Assembly (NCBI RefSeq): GCF_023635005.1
Contig: NZ_JAMLJM010000001.1
Span: forward strand, 620,001-684,000
Origin: Flavobacterium luminosum
Lineage (GTDB): Bacteria > Bacteroidota > Bacteroidia > Flavobacteriales > Flavobacteriaceae
Reading direction: 5' to 3'
Length of the DNA: 64,000 nucleotides
Part shown: piece after piece, positions 35,506 through 44,225 of the stretch
Position numbering within the stretch: position 1 is the stretch's first letter
Layout: each line of letters opens with the position of its first letter
Made by a program: the position numbers and the translations under genes
The notes under the pieces: generated by a model
Database searches by the model: none
What the model was told of the DNA's origin: nothing
The model's input: only the letters and a program-made list of their open reading frames with translations

Positions 35506-36858
35506 ATGAGAAATGTTTTAATTATTGGAGCAGGGCGCTCTGCTTCGTCACTAATAAAATACCTTTTAGAGAAATCGGAAAGTGAAAATTTGTTTATTAC
35601 CATAGCCGATTTATCTCTTGAATTGGCTACTAGAAAAACCAACGGGCACAAAAATGCTAATCCTATTGAATTTGACATCCACAATGAAAAGCAGCGTCAG
35701 TCAGAAATTCAAAAAGCCGATATTGTAATTTCCATGCTTCCGGCACACATGCACTTTGAAGTAGCCAAAGACTGTATCACCTTCAAAAAAAATATGGTAA
35801 CCGCTTCGTATATCAGTGATGCGATGCTAAGTTTGGATGCAGCAGCCAAAGAAAACGGATTGGTTTTCATGAATGAAGTAGGTTTAGATCCAGGAATAGA
35901 CCACATGAGTGCAATGAAAGTTTTGGATGAAATCAGAGAGCAAAACGGAAAAATAATTCTTTTCGAATCGTTCTGCGGAGGCTTGGTAGCCCCAGAATCG
36001 GACAATAATCTATGGAATTATAAATTCACTTGGGCGCCTAGAAATGTAGTACTTGCCGGTCAGGGTGGAGCCGCAAAATTCATTCAAGAAGGCACTTATA
36101 AATACATACCTTACAATAAATTATTCCGAAGAACAGAATTTTTAGAAGTAGAAGGTTACGGACGTTTCGAAGGCTATGCCAACAGAGATTCATTAAAGTA
36201 CCGCAGTGTTTACGGTCTAGACAATGCGCTGACAGTATTCCGAGGAACTATTCGTCGTGTAGGATTTTCTAAGGCTTGGGACATGTTTGTTCAATTAGGA
36301 ATGACCGATGATACTTATGTTATCGATGATTCTGAAAACATGAACTACCGCGAGTTCGTTAACTTATTTTTACCTTATCACCCTACTGATTCCGTTGAAA
36401 TTAAATTACGTCATCAGTTAAAAATTGATCAAGACGATGTCATGTGGGACAAATTGGTCGAATTGGATTTGTTTAATGACACCAAAAAAATCGGTTTAAA
36501 AAATGCTACTCCAGCACAAGCTTTGGAAAAAATACTCAATGATTCTTGGGCTTTACAACCTAATGACAAAGACATGATTGTCATGTATCATAAAATTGGC
36601 TATGAAATTAATGGTCAACGAAAGCAAATAGATTCTACGATGGTTTGCATTGGTGACGATCAAACCTACACAGCCATGGCAAAAACCGTAGGACTACCAG
36701 TAGCTATGGCTACTTTACAAATTTTGAACGGAAATATTAAAACACCGGGAGTACAACTTCCGATCAAAAAAGAAGTGTACCAACCTATTTTGAAAGAATT
36801 GGAAGAATACGGTGTTGTTTTTCACGAAAAAGAAGTTCCATACAAAGGATACAATTAA
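35506..36858 (+). CDS. Saccharopine dehydrogenase-family protein
   Basis: A 450-residue NAD(P)-binding oxidoreductase. The N-terminal Rossmann motif is VLIIGAGRSASSLIKYLLE (4-22); the dimerisation/substrate part has NEVGLDPGIDHMSAMK and ESFCGGLVAPES. This matches the glutamate-forming saccharopine dehydrogenase (LYS9-like) branch, which splits saccharopine into glutamate and alpha-aminoadipate semialdehyde. The next enzyme of that route (ALDH7 type) is at 7540-9090. An Lrp-type regulator follows 101 nt downstream. The start at 35506 (MRNVLIIGAG) is chosen because it puts the Rossmann strand at the N-terminus and lies downstream of the promoter core. Confidence 0.9.
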   Translation: MRNVLIIGAGRSASSLIKYLLEKSESENLFITIADLSLELATRKTNGHKNANPIEFDIHNEKQRQSEIQKADIVISMLPAHMHFEVAKDCITFKKNMVTASYISDAMLSLDAAAKENGLVFMNEVGLDPGIDHMSAMKVLDEIREQNGKIILFESFCGGLVAPESDNNLWNYKFTWAPRNVVLAGQGGAAKFIQEGTYKYIPYNKLFRRTEFLEVEGYGRFEGYANRDSLKYRSVYGLDNALTVFRGTIRRVGFSKAWDMFVQLGMTDDTYVIDDSENMNYREFVNLFLPYHPTDSVEIKLRHQLKIDQDDVMWDKLVELDLFNDTKKIGLKNATPAQALEKILNDSWALQPNDKDMIVMYHKIGYEINGQRKQIDSTMVCIGDDQTYTAMAKTVGLPVAMATLQILNGNIKTPGVQLPIKKEVYQPILKELEEYGVVFHEKEVPYKGYN

Positions 36859-36877
36859 TTCGAAATCTTTATATCAA

Positions 36878-36912
36878 GAAAGACTCTTTTCTAACGAAAA
36901 GGGTCTTTTTTA
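36878..36912 (+). terminator. Terminator of saccharopine dehydrogenase gene
   Basis: AAAGACTCTTTTC and GAAAAGGGTCTTTTTT form a stem with one mismatch and a TAAC loop, then a T run. Confidence 0.75.
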
Positions 36913-36959
36913 TTTCAATACAAAAGAAAAATGTATCTTTAGGCTTCAAATTTATTCGT

Positions 36960-37430
36960 ATGAAAGCAAATCACTTACAAATTGAAATAGACGGAATCGA
37001 TAAAGAAATTCTCCGTGCTCTAATGGAAGATGCGCGTAAACCTATTTTGCAAATTGCCAACAAGATTGGAATTTCAGGAGCGGCCATCCACCAACGTTTG
37101 CGAAAATTGGAAGAGGCTAAAGTCATTTCAGGATCAAAATTCATTGTCAATACCAAAGTCTTAGGCTATAGTACGATGGCGTTTGTAGGAATCTATCTGG
37201 ACAAAGCCGCACGTAATTTAGAGGCTGTTCGAGAATTACGTAAAATTCCTGAGGTTTTAGAATGTCACTATACTACGGGAAACTGGAGTATTCTGATTAA
37301 GATTATTTGTAAAGACAACGAACACTTGATGCATTTGCTAAATACTAAGATTCAAACCATTGAAGGGGTATCTCGCACAGAAACTTTTATTTCTTTAGAC
37401 CAACAAATAGAACGTCAAATTCAATTATAA
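36960..37430 (+). CDS. Lrp/AsnC-family transcriptional regulator
   Basis: A 156-residue regulator with an N-terminal helix-turn-helix (IDGIDKEILRALMEDARKPI ... ISGAAIHQRLRKLEEAKVI) and C-terminal RAM ligand-binding domain (VLECHYTTGNWSILIKIIC, near 95-125). These proteins sense amino acids. It stands immediately after a lysine-pathway gene, so lysine or a related amino acid is a reasonable effector guess. Confidence 0.93.
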   Translation: MKANHLQIEIDGIDKEILRALMEDARKPILQIANKIGISGAAIHQRLRKLEEAKVISGSKFIVNTKVLGYSTMAFVGIYLDKAARNLEAVRELRKIPEVLECHYTTGNWSILIKIICKDNEHLMHLLNTKIQTIEGVSRTETFISLDQQIERQIQL

Positions 37431-37467
37431 AAAAATCCCAAACCAGCACAAGCCGATTTGGGATTAC
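37430..37467. terminator. Bidirectional terminator lrp / YugP-type protease
   Basis: AATCCCAAA (37434-37442) pairs with TTTGGGATT (37457-37465), with A run before it. The same stem core is extended in the terminator at 47672-47730. Confidence 0.7.
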
Positions 37468-37487
37468 CATTTACTAAATTCAATATA

Positions 37488-38186
37488 CTACTCTCTTCTG
37501 CCAAAAACTTGTAATGCCCAATAAAGCATTGAAGCTACAGCACCGATTGCCGCTACTAAATAAGTACGAGCCGCCCATTTCAAAGAGTCTTCAGCACCCG
37601 CATATTCTTGTTGGCTCACCATATTTTTATTTTTTAACCAAGCCAAAGCACGGTTACTAGCATCGTATTCTACCGGTAAGGTAATTAAAGAAAAAGCGGT
37701 AGCAACAGCCATTAGCACTAAACCAATTACCGCAACGATATATCCAATAGATAATCCTTTAGAGGCAATTCCTAAAATTAAACCACCCATGATTAACCAT
37801 TGTGACAACGTAGAAGACACATTTACCATTGGTACCATTTTAGAACGCATAGTCAACCAACTGTACGCTGTGGCATGTTGCACTGCGTGACCACATTCGT
37901 GAGCCGCTACAGCAGCAGCAGCAGCATTTCTTTGGTTGTACACTGCTTCCGATAAATTAACGGTTTTGTCTAATGGGTTGTAATGATCGGTCAGACGTCC
38001 CGGAGTTGAAATTACCTTTACATCATAAATTCCGTGGTCTTGAAGCATTTTTTCAGCAATTTCAGCACCACTCATCCCATTACGCAAATGCACTTTAGAA
38101 TAATGCTCAAATTTATTTTGTAAACGCTTGCTCACTAACCAACTCGCTAAAGCAATACCACCGATAATAATATAATATCCTAACAT
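37488..38186 (-). CDS. YugP-type membrane zinc metallopeptidase
   Basis: A 232-residue membrane protein with the zinc-protease motif H96-E97-C-G-H100 in AAVAAHECGHAVQHA, a hydrophobic segment at the N-terminus (about 3-17) and three or so at the C-terminal half (LIMGGLILGIASKGLSIGY; VLMAVATAFSLITLPV). LPVEYDASNRAL is the family signature. It belongs to the DUF/YugP neutral zinc metallopeptidase family; substrate unknown. Confidence 0.92.
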   Translation of the reverse strand: MLGYYIIIGGIALASWLVSKRLQNKFEHYSKVHLRNGMSGAEIAEKMLQDHGIYDVKVISTPGRLTDHYNPLDKTVNLSEAVYNQRNAAAAAVAAHECGHAVQHATAYSWLTMRSKMVPMVNVSSTLSQWLIMGGLILGIASKGLSIGYIVAVIGLVLMAVATAFSLITLPVEYDASNRALAWLKNKNMVSQQEYAGAEDSLKWAARTYLVAAIGAVASMLYWALQVFGRRE

Positions 38187-38284
38187 ATCTATTTTTTAAT
38201 TTCTAAATTTACTAAATCATCACAAATTGCAAGCCAAAAATACAAAATGTCAATTTGGCATTAGTTAAATATTTCTAAAAACAA

Positions 38285-38707
38285 CTACTCTTGCATTTGT
38301 TTTACGGGTGACTTTTTCGAAACATCCATCACGGGAACCATTCCGTTAGTTGGGACATAGATGATTTGTGGTAAATCACCTTTATCGGCTAACTTTTCTA
38401 AAGTTCTGATGAATAAATATTGGTTATACGTTTCATTCAAAGTTCCGTTTTCTACTTTCATAGCTTCAGCCATACCTCTTGCGCGTTCAATTTCGGCTTG
38501 TGCGTTTAATTTTTCAGCTTCCAATTTCGCTTTGGCTTCTTCTACTAAAATTCTACGGTTTTGCTCTGCTTTTGCCATTTCAGCTTTACCTGCCATTTCT
38601 TGTTGCCATACGTTATATCTTGGCAAACCAAACATTAAAGCTCCAATGATAAAAATTCCAATTAAAATAATTCCGAAAATCAATTTCCCTACATTTCTTT
38701 GTTCCAT
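38285..38707 (-). CDS. Small prohibitin/SPFH-like membrane protein
   Basis: A 140-residue protein with one N-terminal membrane segment (about 8-28) followed by an Ala/Glu/Lys-rich coiled coil (EEAKAKLEAEKLNAQAEIERARGMAEAM) and a short tail LPQIIYVPTNGMVPVMDV. The coil and the AEIERARGMAEA wording are those seen at the C-terminus of HflC/prohibitin-like SPFH proteins, but the SPFH domain itself is missing. In flavobacteria short proteins like this are regular genes, so I do not call it a fragment. Confidence 0.7.
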   Translation of the reverse strand: MEQRNVGKLIFGIILIGIFIIGALMFGLPRYNVWQQEMAGKAEMAKAEQNRRILVEEAKAKLEAEKLNAQAEIERARGMAEAMKVENGTLNETYNQYLFIRTLEKLADKGDLPQIIYVPTNGMVPVMDVSKKSPVKQMQE

Positions 38708-38802
38708 GTTTAATAGTTTTTAGTTTACTTATTTTACGTAAAAAATTGAAAATGTTACAAAAGTTAAAATAAAAAAATCAATTCATGTAAACTATTTTAA
38801 CA

Positions 38803-38834
38803 CCCCACCTTTCGGGCACCCCTCTAAAAGAGGG
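38803..38834. repeat. Small dispersed-type repeat (CCCCTCTAAAAGAGGG)
   Basis: A short palindrome CCCTCTAAAAGAGGG preceded by CACCCCACCTTTCGGGCA lies in the gap between the coiled-coil protein and the leuS terminator. Such C-rich words stand out from the AT-rich surroundings and resemble dispersed intergenic repeats of flavobacteria as I recall them. Confidence 0.4.
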
Positions 38835-38840
38835 AAATAA

Positions 38841-38887
38841 AAAAACCGCAGACTCTTAGATTAAAAAATCAGAGAATCTGCGGTTGT
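38841..38887 (-). terminator. Terminator after leuS
   Basis: AACCGCAGACTCTTAGATT and its near complement ending GAATCTGCGGTT form a long stem with a small loop; A and T tracts flank it. It lies downstream of the minus-strand leuS stop. Confidence 0.65.
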
Positions 38888-38893
38888 AAGTCA

Positions 38894-38922
38894 TAGATTC
38901 TGAAACAAGTTCAGAATGACAA
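38894..38922. repeat. Dispersed repeat (GAAACAAGTTCAGAATGAC)
   Basis: The 19 bases at 38902-38920 are the exact reverse complement of 6960-6978. The preceding GATTCT also resembles GATGCT beside the second arm at 7018-7036. It lies between leuS and its terminator hairpin, only 13 nt past the stop codon. Confidence 0.7.
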
Positions 38923-38934
38923 GTTTTGATAAAA

Positions 38935-41900
38935 TTATCCCACCAAGTTAATAATCTTGCCTGGAACGATAATCACTTTATTTGGAGTTCTTCCTTGTAA
39001 TTGATTTTGCGTTCGTTCATCCGCCATTACGATTTCCTCGATTTGCGCTGCCGTTAAATCTAAAGGCAATTTAATGGTGAAACGCATTTTGCCGTTGAAC
39101 GAAACCGGATATTCTTTCTCCGATTCCACTAAATATTTCTCTTCGAATTTAGGGAATGCAACCGTTGCAATGGAACCTTCGTGACCTAAAGCTCTCCATA
39201 ATTCTTCAGCGATATGTGGCGCATAAGGTGATACTAAAACCGCTAAAGGTTCTAAAATGGCTCTGTGATGGCATTTTTGTTGCGATAACTCATTCACACA
39301 AATCATGAATTGCGAAACCGACGTATTGAATGAGAAATTCTCGATGTCTTCAGTAACTTTTTTGATGGTTTTGTGTAGCGATTTGTACATATCCGCTGTT
39401 GGTTCCTCATTCGTAATGTTCAAACCGTTGTCATCAAAATACAAACGCCATAATTTTTTCAAGAAACCGTAAACTCCTGTAATTCCAGCCGTATTCCAAG
39501 GTTTAGCTTGCTCTAATGGCCCTAAGAACATTTCGTACAAACGCAACGTATCCGCACCATATTCATTACAAATATCATCTGGATTGACTACATTGTATTT
39601 CGATTTCGACATCTTTTCTACTTCGCGACCAACGATGTATTTGCCATTCTCATCAACTATTATTTCACCATTTTCTCCAATAAAAATTGCATTTTCAAAT
39701 TCCTTTCCAAATTCATTATCATCTTTTAGTCTCCTAATATCCAATTCATCTGAAAGATTAACAAAATCAACTTTAACATGTAAATCGTTGAAAACAATTC
39801 CTGCAACTTTTCTTAGTTTTTCTTCATCAATTTCATCTTTTAAACTATTCTTTGCCAAATCAATTAAAAAATTATTTGCAAAACTTTTATCATGAACAAT
39901 TTTGTTTCTAATTGACTTTGAAACATAAATATTTGTTGCTTTTAAAAAATCATTATTCTCAATTGTCGCAACTGTTACTCTATACACAAAAGCACTCATT
40001 CCCAAAATCATCCCTTGATTGATTAATTTCTTGAATGGTTCTTCGGTTGGAGCAAAACCTTTATCTTTTAAGAATTTGTTCCAAAAACGAGAATACAACA
40101 AGTGACCTGTTGCGTGCTCGCTTCCTCCGATGTATAAATCTACATTTTCCCAATATTTTAAAGCCTCTGCAGAAGCAAATTCGTTTTCATTGGACGCATC
40201 CATGTAACGCATCCAATACCAAGACGAACCTGCCCAACCTGGCATGGTGTTTAATTCTAATGGGAATACTTTTACATTATCAATCAAATCATTGCTAACC
40301 ACTGTATTTTTCTCTGTATCCCAAGCCCATTCAGTCGCGTTTCCTAATGGTGGTTGACCGTCTTCGGTTGGTAAATATTTTTCTACTTCTGGCAATACGA
40401 TTGGTAAATGTTTTGCCTCGATCATTTGTGGTAAACCATTCACATAGTACACTGGGAAAGGTTCGCCCCAATAGCGTTGACGAGAAAAAACCGCATCACG
40501 TAAACGGTAATTTACTTTCGCTTTTCCAGCACCTATTTCTTCTAGTGCTGAGATGGCTTTCGTCATTCCGGCTTTGTAATCCAATCCGTTTAAGAAATCC
40601 GAATCTACCAATTCGAAACCTCCTTTTTCACCGTAAGCGGCTTCTGAAATATCTTGATTGAAAATGTTTTTAATTTCGGGCATTCCGTGTGTTCCTTTGA
40701 AGAAATTCGCGAAAGCATAATCACGCTCATCGCCACAAGGAACGGCCATTACTGCTCCTGTTCCGTAGCCGGCTAATACGTAATCGCCGATCCAAACCGG
40801 AATTGGTTCTTTGGTAAAAGGATGTTCCGCATACGCTCCCGTGAATACCCCTGAAATCGTTTTCACATCGGCCATACGTTCTCTTTCCGAACGTTTTGCC
40901 GTAGCTTCTACGTAGGCTTCCACCGCCTCTTTTTGTTCTGGCGTAGTGATTTTAGCTACCAATTCGTGTTCTGGGGCTAACGTCATAAACGTCACTCCAA
41001 AAATGGTGTCAGGACGCGTAGTGAAAACTTCGATTTGGGCTGGTGTCTCGACTTCGCTCGACATGACATTGAAAGTCACAGAAGCTCCCACTGATTTTCC
41101 AATCCAGTTTCTCTGTGATTCTTTGATGGATTCACTCCAATCGATAGTTTCTAAACCTTGCAATAAACGCTCGGCATACGCTGAAATTCGCATCGACCAT
41201 TGCGTCATTTTTTTACGAATTACCGGATGTCCGCCACGTTCTGAAACGCCGTTTACGATTTCGTCATTCGCTAAAACCGTTCCTAAAGCCGGGCACCAGT
41301 TTACTTCGGTTTCGGCTAAGTAGGTTAATCTATATTGTAATAAGATTTTTTGTTGTTGTTCTGAGGAAAAAGCATTCCATTCTTCAGCAGTAAAAGGAAC
41401 TATGTTATCATCACAAACCGCATTCACGTTGGCATTGCCTTCCTTTTGGAATTTTTCTATTAATGTAGCAATATCTTCGGCCTGATTCGTATCGTTATTG
41501 TACCACGAATTGAACAATTGAATAAAAATCCATTGTGTATGTTTGTAATAATCAGAATTTGAAGTACGAACTTCTCTACTCCAATCAAACGAAAATCCGA
41601 TTTTATCTAATTGCTCACGGTAACGCGCAATGTTTTCTTTGGTAGTTTTTTCAGGATGCTGCCCCGTTTGAATCGCATATTGCTCCGCTGGTAAACCAAA
41701 CGAATCATACCCTTGTGGATGCAACACATTAAACCCTTGATGTCTTTTAAAACGTGCTACAATATCAGAAGCGATATATCCCAGTGGGTGTCCCACGTGC
41801 AAGCCAGCTCCTGACGGATAAGGAAACATGTCTAACACGTAATATTTGGGTTTGTCACTGTTATTTGACGCTTTAAAAGTTCCGTTTTCGGCCCAATATT

Positions 41901-41940
41901 GTTGCCACTTGGCTTCGATTTCGTTGTGGAAGTATTTCAT
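38935..41940 (-). CDS. leuS: Leucine-tRNA ligase with enlarged and repeat-bearing segments
   Basis: A 1001-residue class I synthetase that charges tRNA-Leu. HIGH motif as GLHVGH (46-51), KMSKS at 776-780, editing-domain TTRPDTIFGVTF and the catalytic insertion GSSWYWMRYMD are present. It is longer than the 860-residue E. coli enzyme. Two places are odd. The segment 655-775 before KMSKS is Lys/Asn/Ile-rich (RNKIVHDKSFANNFLID ...) and its DNA (about 39620-39990) is clearly more AT-rich than the flanks. Residues about 292-300 (VMSSEVETP) are encoded by a quasi-palindrome of dispersed-repeat type. The frame is intact, so it should be active. Confidence 0.95.
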   Translation of the reverse strand: MKYFHNEIEAKWQQYWAENGTFKASNNSDKPKYYVLDMFPYPSGAGLHVGHPLGYIASDIVARFKRHQGFNVLHPQGYDSFGLPAEQYAIQTGQHPEKTTKENIARYREQLDKIGFSFDWSREVRTSNSDYYKHTQWIFIQLFNSWYNNDTNQAEDIATLIEKFQKEGNANVNAVCDDNIVPFTAEEWNAFSSEQQQKILLQYRLTYLAETEVNWCPALGTVLANDEIVNGVSERGGHPVIRKKMTQWSMRISAYAERLLQGLETIDWSESIKESQRNWIGKSVGASVTFNVMSSEVETPAQIEVFTTRPDTIFGVTFMTLAPEHELVAKITTPEQKEAVEAYVEATAKRSERERMADVKTISGVFTGAYAEHPFTKEPIPVWIGDYVLAGYGTGAVMAVPCGDERDYAFANFFKGTHGMPEIKNIFNQDISEAAYGEKGGFELVDSDFLNGLDYKAGMTKAISALEEIGAGKAKVNYRLRDAVFSRQRYWGEPFPVYYVNGLPQMIEAKHLPIVLPEVEKYLPTEDGQPPLGNATEWAWDTEKNTVVSNDLIDNVKVFPLELNTMPGWAGSSWYWMRYMDASNENEFASAEALKYWENVDLYIGGSEHATGHLLYSRFWNKFLKDKGFAPTEEPFKKLINQGMILGMSAFVYRVTVATIENNDFLKATNIYVSKSIRNKIVHDKSFANNFLIDLAKNSLKDEIDEEKLRKVAGIVFNDLHVKVDFVNLSDELDIRRLKDDNEFGKEFENAIFIGENGEIIVDENGKYIVGREVEKMSKSKYNVVNPDDICNEYGADTLRLYEMFLGPLEQAKPWNTAGITGVYGFLKKLWRLYFDDNGLNITNEEPTADMYKSLHKTIKKVTEDIENFSFNTSVSQFMICVNELSQQKCHHRAILEPLAVLVSPYAPHIAEELWRALGHEGSIATVAFPKFEEKYLVESEKEYPVSFNGKMRFTIKLPLDLTAAQIEEIVMADERTQNQLQGRTPNKVIIVPGKIINLVG
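41041..41067. repeat. Quasi-palindromic repeat inside leuS
   Basis: GTCTCGACTTCGCTCGACATGAC on the plus strand (41045-41067) contains CGACTTCGCTCG, whose halves almost pair. It matches my memory of a dispersed intergenic repeat of flavobacterial genomes. Here it encodes MSSEVETP in frame inside LeuRS. Confidence 0.45.
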
Positions 41941-42161
41941 TCGTTTTTACTATTATTTATTTATGGTCTCATGCTTTTACAAGCGCAAGTCATTGTCTTT
42001 AAGATTTCAGGTTTAAGTGATTGAATGATAAAAATCTCGACACTTGAAACAAAAAATTAAGATGCAAATTTACATTTATTATAAGAAACACGAAACTTTG
42101 CGCGTTATTAACTTTATATAAAGAAATTCTTTGCTATTTTTACCCCCAAATAATTTGTCGT

Positions 42162-43037
42162 ATGAGTTCATCTTTTGAAAAATTTCAAAGACGCCGATTA
42201 GTGACGTCTTACTTTTCAGTAGTCTTGAGTGTATTTTTAGTTCTATTTATGTTAGGTTTACTAGCGTTATTTGTAGTAAACTCTAGAAAACTGTCGAACG
42301 ATTTCAAAGAGGGTATTGCCATGTCTGTTTACTTTAAAGACGAGGCACAGGATTCTACGCTTCAAAAATTTGGAGACAGTTTAAAAGCTACAACATTTGC
42401 TAAAACGGTAGATTTTGTTTCTAAAGATGCCGCAGCAAAGACACACTCTGATATTATTGGAGAAGATTTCATGGAATTTCTAGGAGTAAATCCGTTACAA
42501 AATTCTTTTGACATTCATATCAAAGCTGATTATGTAGAAAGCGACAGTATTGCTAAAATTGAAAGAAAACTACGCGAAAATAAATTAATTGCTGATATTA
42601 TTTACGACAAACAATTGGTTCAATTGGTTAACGAAAATGTGGAGAAAGCCAGTATGTGGATTCTAATCATTAGTGGTTTTTTAACCGTTGTAGCCGTTTT
42701 ATTGATTAATAGCTCTTTGCGTTTGTCGATTTATGCGAATCGTTTCATTATTAAGACAATGCAAATGGTTGGTGCTACCAAAGCTTTCATCCGAAAACCA
42801 TTCATCATCCGAAGCATAAAATTAGGAATGATTGGCTCTGGCGTTGCCATATTGGCATTATTGGGCGTATTGTTCTATGTCGATTCCAATTTCCCTAACC
42901 TTGGTATTATGGAAGATCAATTATCGATATTCTTAATCCTTTTGGGTGTTTTCGCAGCTGGAGTATTAATTACTTGGTTAAGTACTCACTTTGCTACCCA
43001 ACGTTTCTTAAATTTAAGAACAGACGATCTTTATTAA
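42162..43037 (+). CDS. ftsX: Cell division protein FtsX
   Basis: A 291-residue membrane protein of the FtsX/ABC permease family: cytoplasmic N-terminus, TM1 at about 18-40, a periplasmic domain (GIAMSVYFKDEAQDSTLQKF ... LVNENVEKAS), and three more TMs at about 168-188, 218-240 and 255-275. The TM2-3 segment SLRLSIYANRFIIKTMQMVGATKAFI is diagnostic. With FtsE it couples septation to peptidoglycan hydrolase control. ftsE is not in the window. First gene of a likely operon with DUF3098, uppP and truB. Confidence 0.94.
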   Translation: MSSSFEKFQRRRLVTSYFSVVLSVFLVLFMLGLLALFVVNSRKLSNDFKEGIAMSVYFKDEAQDSTLQKFGDSLKATTFAKTVDFVSKDAAAKTHSDIIGEDFMEFLGVNPLQNSFDIHIKADYVESDSIAKIERKLRENKLIADIIYDKQLVQLVNENVEKASMWILIISGFLTVVAVLLINSSLRLSIYANRFIIKTMQMVGATKAFIRKPFIIRSIKLGMIGSGVAILALLGVLFYVDSNFPNLGIMEDQLSIFLILLGVFAAGVLITWLSTHFATQRFLNLRTDDLY

Positions 43038-43101
43038 TCCAAAAGAAATAGGTGTTTGGAGCCTCTAAAAGCAATTCGAAACAAAAAAACTTCAATACAT
43101 T

Positions 43102-43341
43102 ATGGAAGAGAACAAAAATAATTTTCTTTTCGAAAAGGGAAATTACACCATACTTTTAATTGGTTTAGCAGTTATTGCATTGGGTTTTATCCTTATGGCA
43201 GGTGGCGGAAGCGACGACCCTAATGTTTTCAATCCTGAAATCTTCAGTTTCAGAAGAATCCGATTGGCTCCTACCGTAGTCCTAATTGGTTTTGGAATTA
43301 CGATTTATTCGATTTTTAAAAAAACTGATACTCAAAAGTAA
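43102..43341 (+). CDS. DUF3098 membrane protein
   Basis: A 79-residue protein with two membrane segments (about 15-33 and 55-72) separated by GGGSDDPNVFNPEIFSFRRI, the DUF3098 signature. Bacteroidota-specific and of unknown function; it stands between ftsX and uppP as in related genomes, hinting at an envelope role. Confidence 0.92.
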   Translation: MEENKNNFLFEKGNYTILLIGLAVIALGFILMAGGGSDDPNVFNPEIFSFRRIRLAPTVVLIGFGITIYSIFKKTDTQK

Positions 43342-43373
43342 ACAGTATCTTCAGTGGTCGGAACGCAGATTTT

Positions 43374-43407
43374 GCAAACTGAACACTGCAAACTGAACAC
43401 TGCAAAC
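43374..43407 (+). repeat. 14-bp tandem repeat before uppP
   Basis: GCAAACTGAACACT occurs twice in a row (43374-43387, 43388-43401) followed by a partial third unit GCAAAC, ending one base before the uppP ATG at 43409. It occupies the place of the ribosome binding region. Confidence 0.8.
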
Positions 43408-43408
43408 A

Positions 43409-44218
43409 ATGGATTTACTTAAAGCTATTCTCATTGCGATCGTTGAAGGGTTAACCGAGTATTTGCCGGTATCTTCTACAGCACACATGATTTTCACAAG
43501 TTCGTATTTTGGTATACAAGAAGACGATTTTGTGAAATTATTTCAAGTTTCTATTCAATTTGGAGCCATCTTAGCGGTGGTAGCCTTGTATTGGAAAAAG
43601 TTTTTCGATTTCTCTAAATTCAACTTTTTCATTAAACTGGCTTGTGCAGTCATCCCTGCTTTGGTTCTAGGAAAATTATTCGATGACAAAATTGAAGCTA
43701 TTTTAGGCAATCCTATACCTATTGCTGTTGTACTGATTGTTGGTGGAGTAGTTTTGTTATTTATCGATAACTATTTTCAAAACCCAACCATTACCCAAGA
43801 AGAAGACATCACTATTAAGAAAGCAGTGACTATAGGTTTCTGGCAATGTTTGGCTATGATGCCTGGAACCAGTAGAAGTGCTGCTTCTATTATTGGCGGA
43901 ATGCAACAAGGCTTGTCTCGTCATGCGGCGGCTGAATTTTCATTTTTCTTGGCAGTTCCTACCATGTTGGCGGTAACTTGTTATTCGGTGTTTTTAAAAA
44001 CTTACGAACACAGCCAGATGAAAGGTTACGAATTGATTCTACAATCCAAAGAGACCATTACCATGTTTATAGTAGGTAATCTTGTTGCATTTGTTGTTGC
44101 TGTTTTAGCCATTAAGTTTTTCATTGGAATCATCAAACAATACGGCTTCAAACCTTGGGGTTGGTATCGTATTATAGCAGGTTCTTTCTTATTGATTTAT
44201 TTCTCTTACTTTAAATAA
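43409..44218 (+). CDS. uppP: Undecaprenyl-diphosphatase UppP
   Basis: A 269-residue integral membrane phosphatase that recycles the lipid carrier of peptidoglycan synthesis (undecaprenyl diphosphate to monophosphate). BacA motifs are intact: EGLTEYLPVSSTAHM (13-27, catalytic Glu) and MPGTSRSAASIIGG (about 149-162). Eight or so hydrophobic segments. Co-directional with ftsX and DUF3098 upstream and truB 7 nt downstream. Confidence 0.96.
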   Translation: MDLLKAILIAIVEGLTEYLPVSSTAHMIFTSSYFGIQEDDFVKLFQVSIQFGAILAVVALYWKKFFDFSKFNFFIKLACAVIPALVLGKLFDDKIEAILGNPIPIAVVLIVGGVVLLFIDNYFQNPTITQEEDITIKKAVTIGFWQCLAMMPGTSRSAASIIGGMQQGLSRHAAAEFSFFLAVPTMLAVTCYSVFLKTYEHSQMKGYELILQSKETITMFIVGNLVAFVVAVLAIKFFIGIIKQYGFKPWGWYRIIAGSFLLIYFSYFK

Positions 44219-44225
44219 TCCTATT

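Noticed and set aside
38285..38707. Fragment of an HflC/prohibitin gene
   Set aside because: It has its own membrane anchor, intact start and stop, and no remnant of an SPFH domain around it, so a short intact gene is more likely.
40946..41323. 125-codon plus-strand frame
   Set aside because: Shadow of the leuS gene on the other strand.
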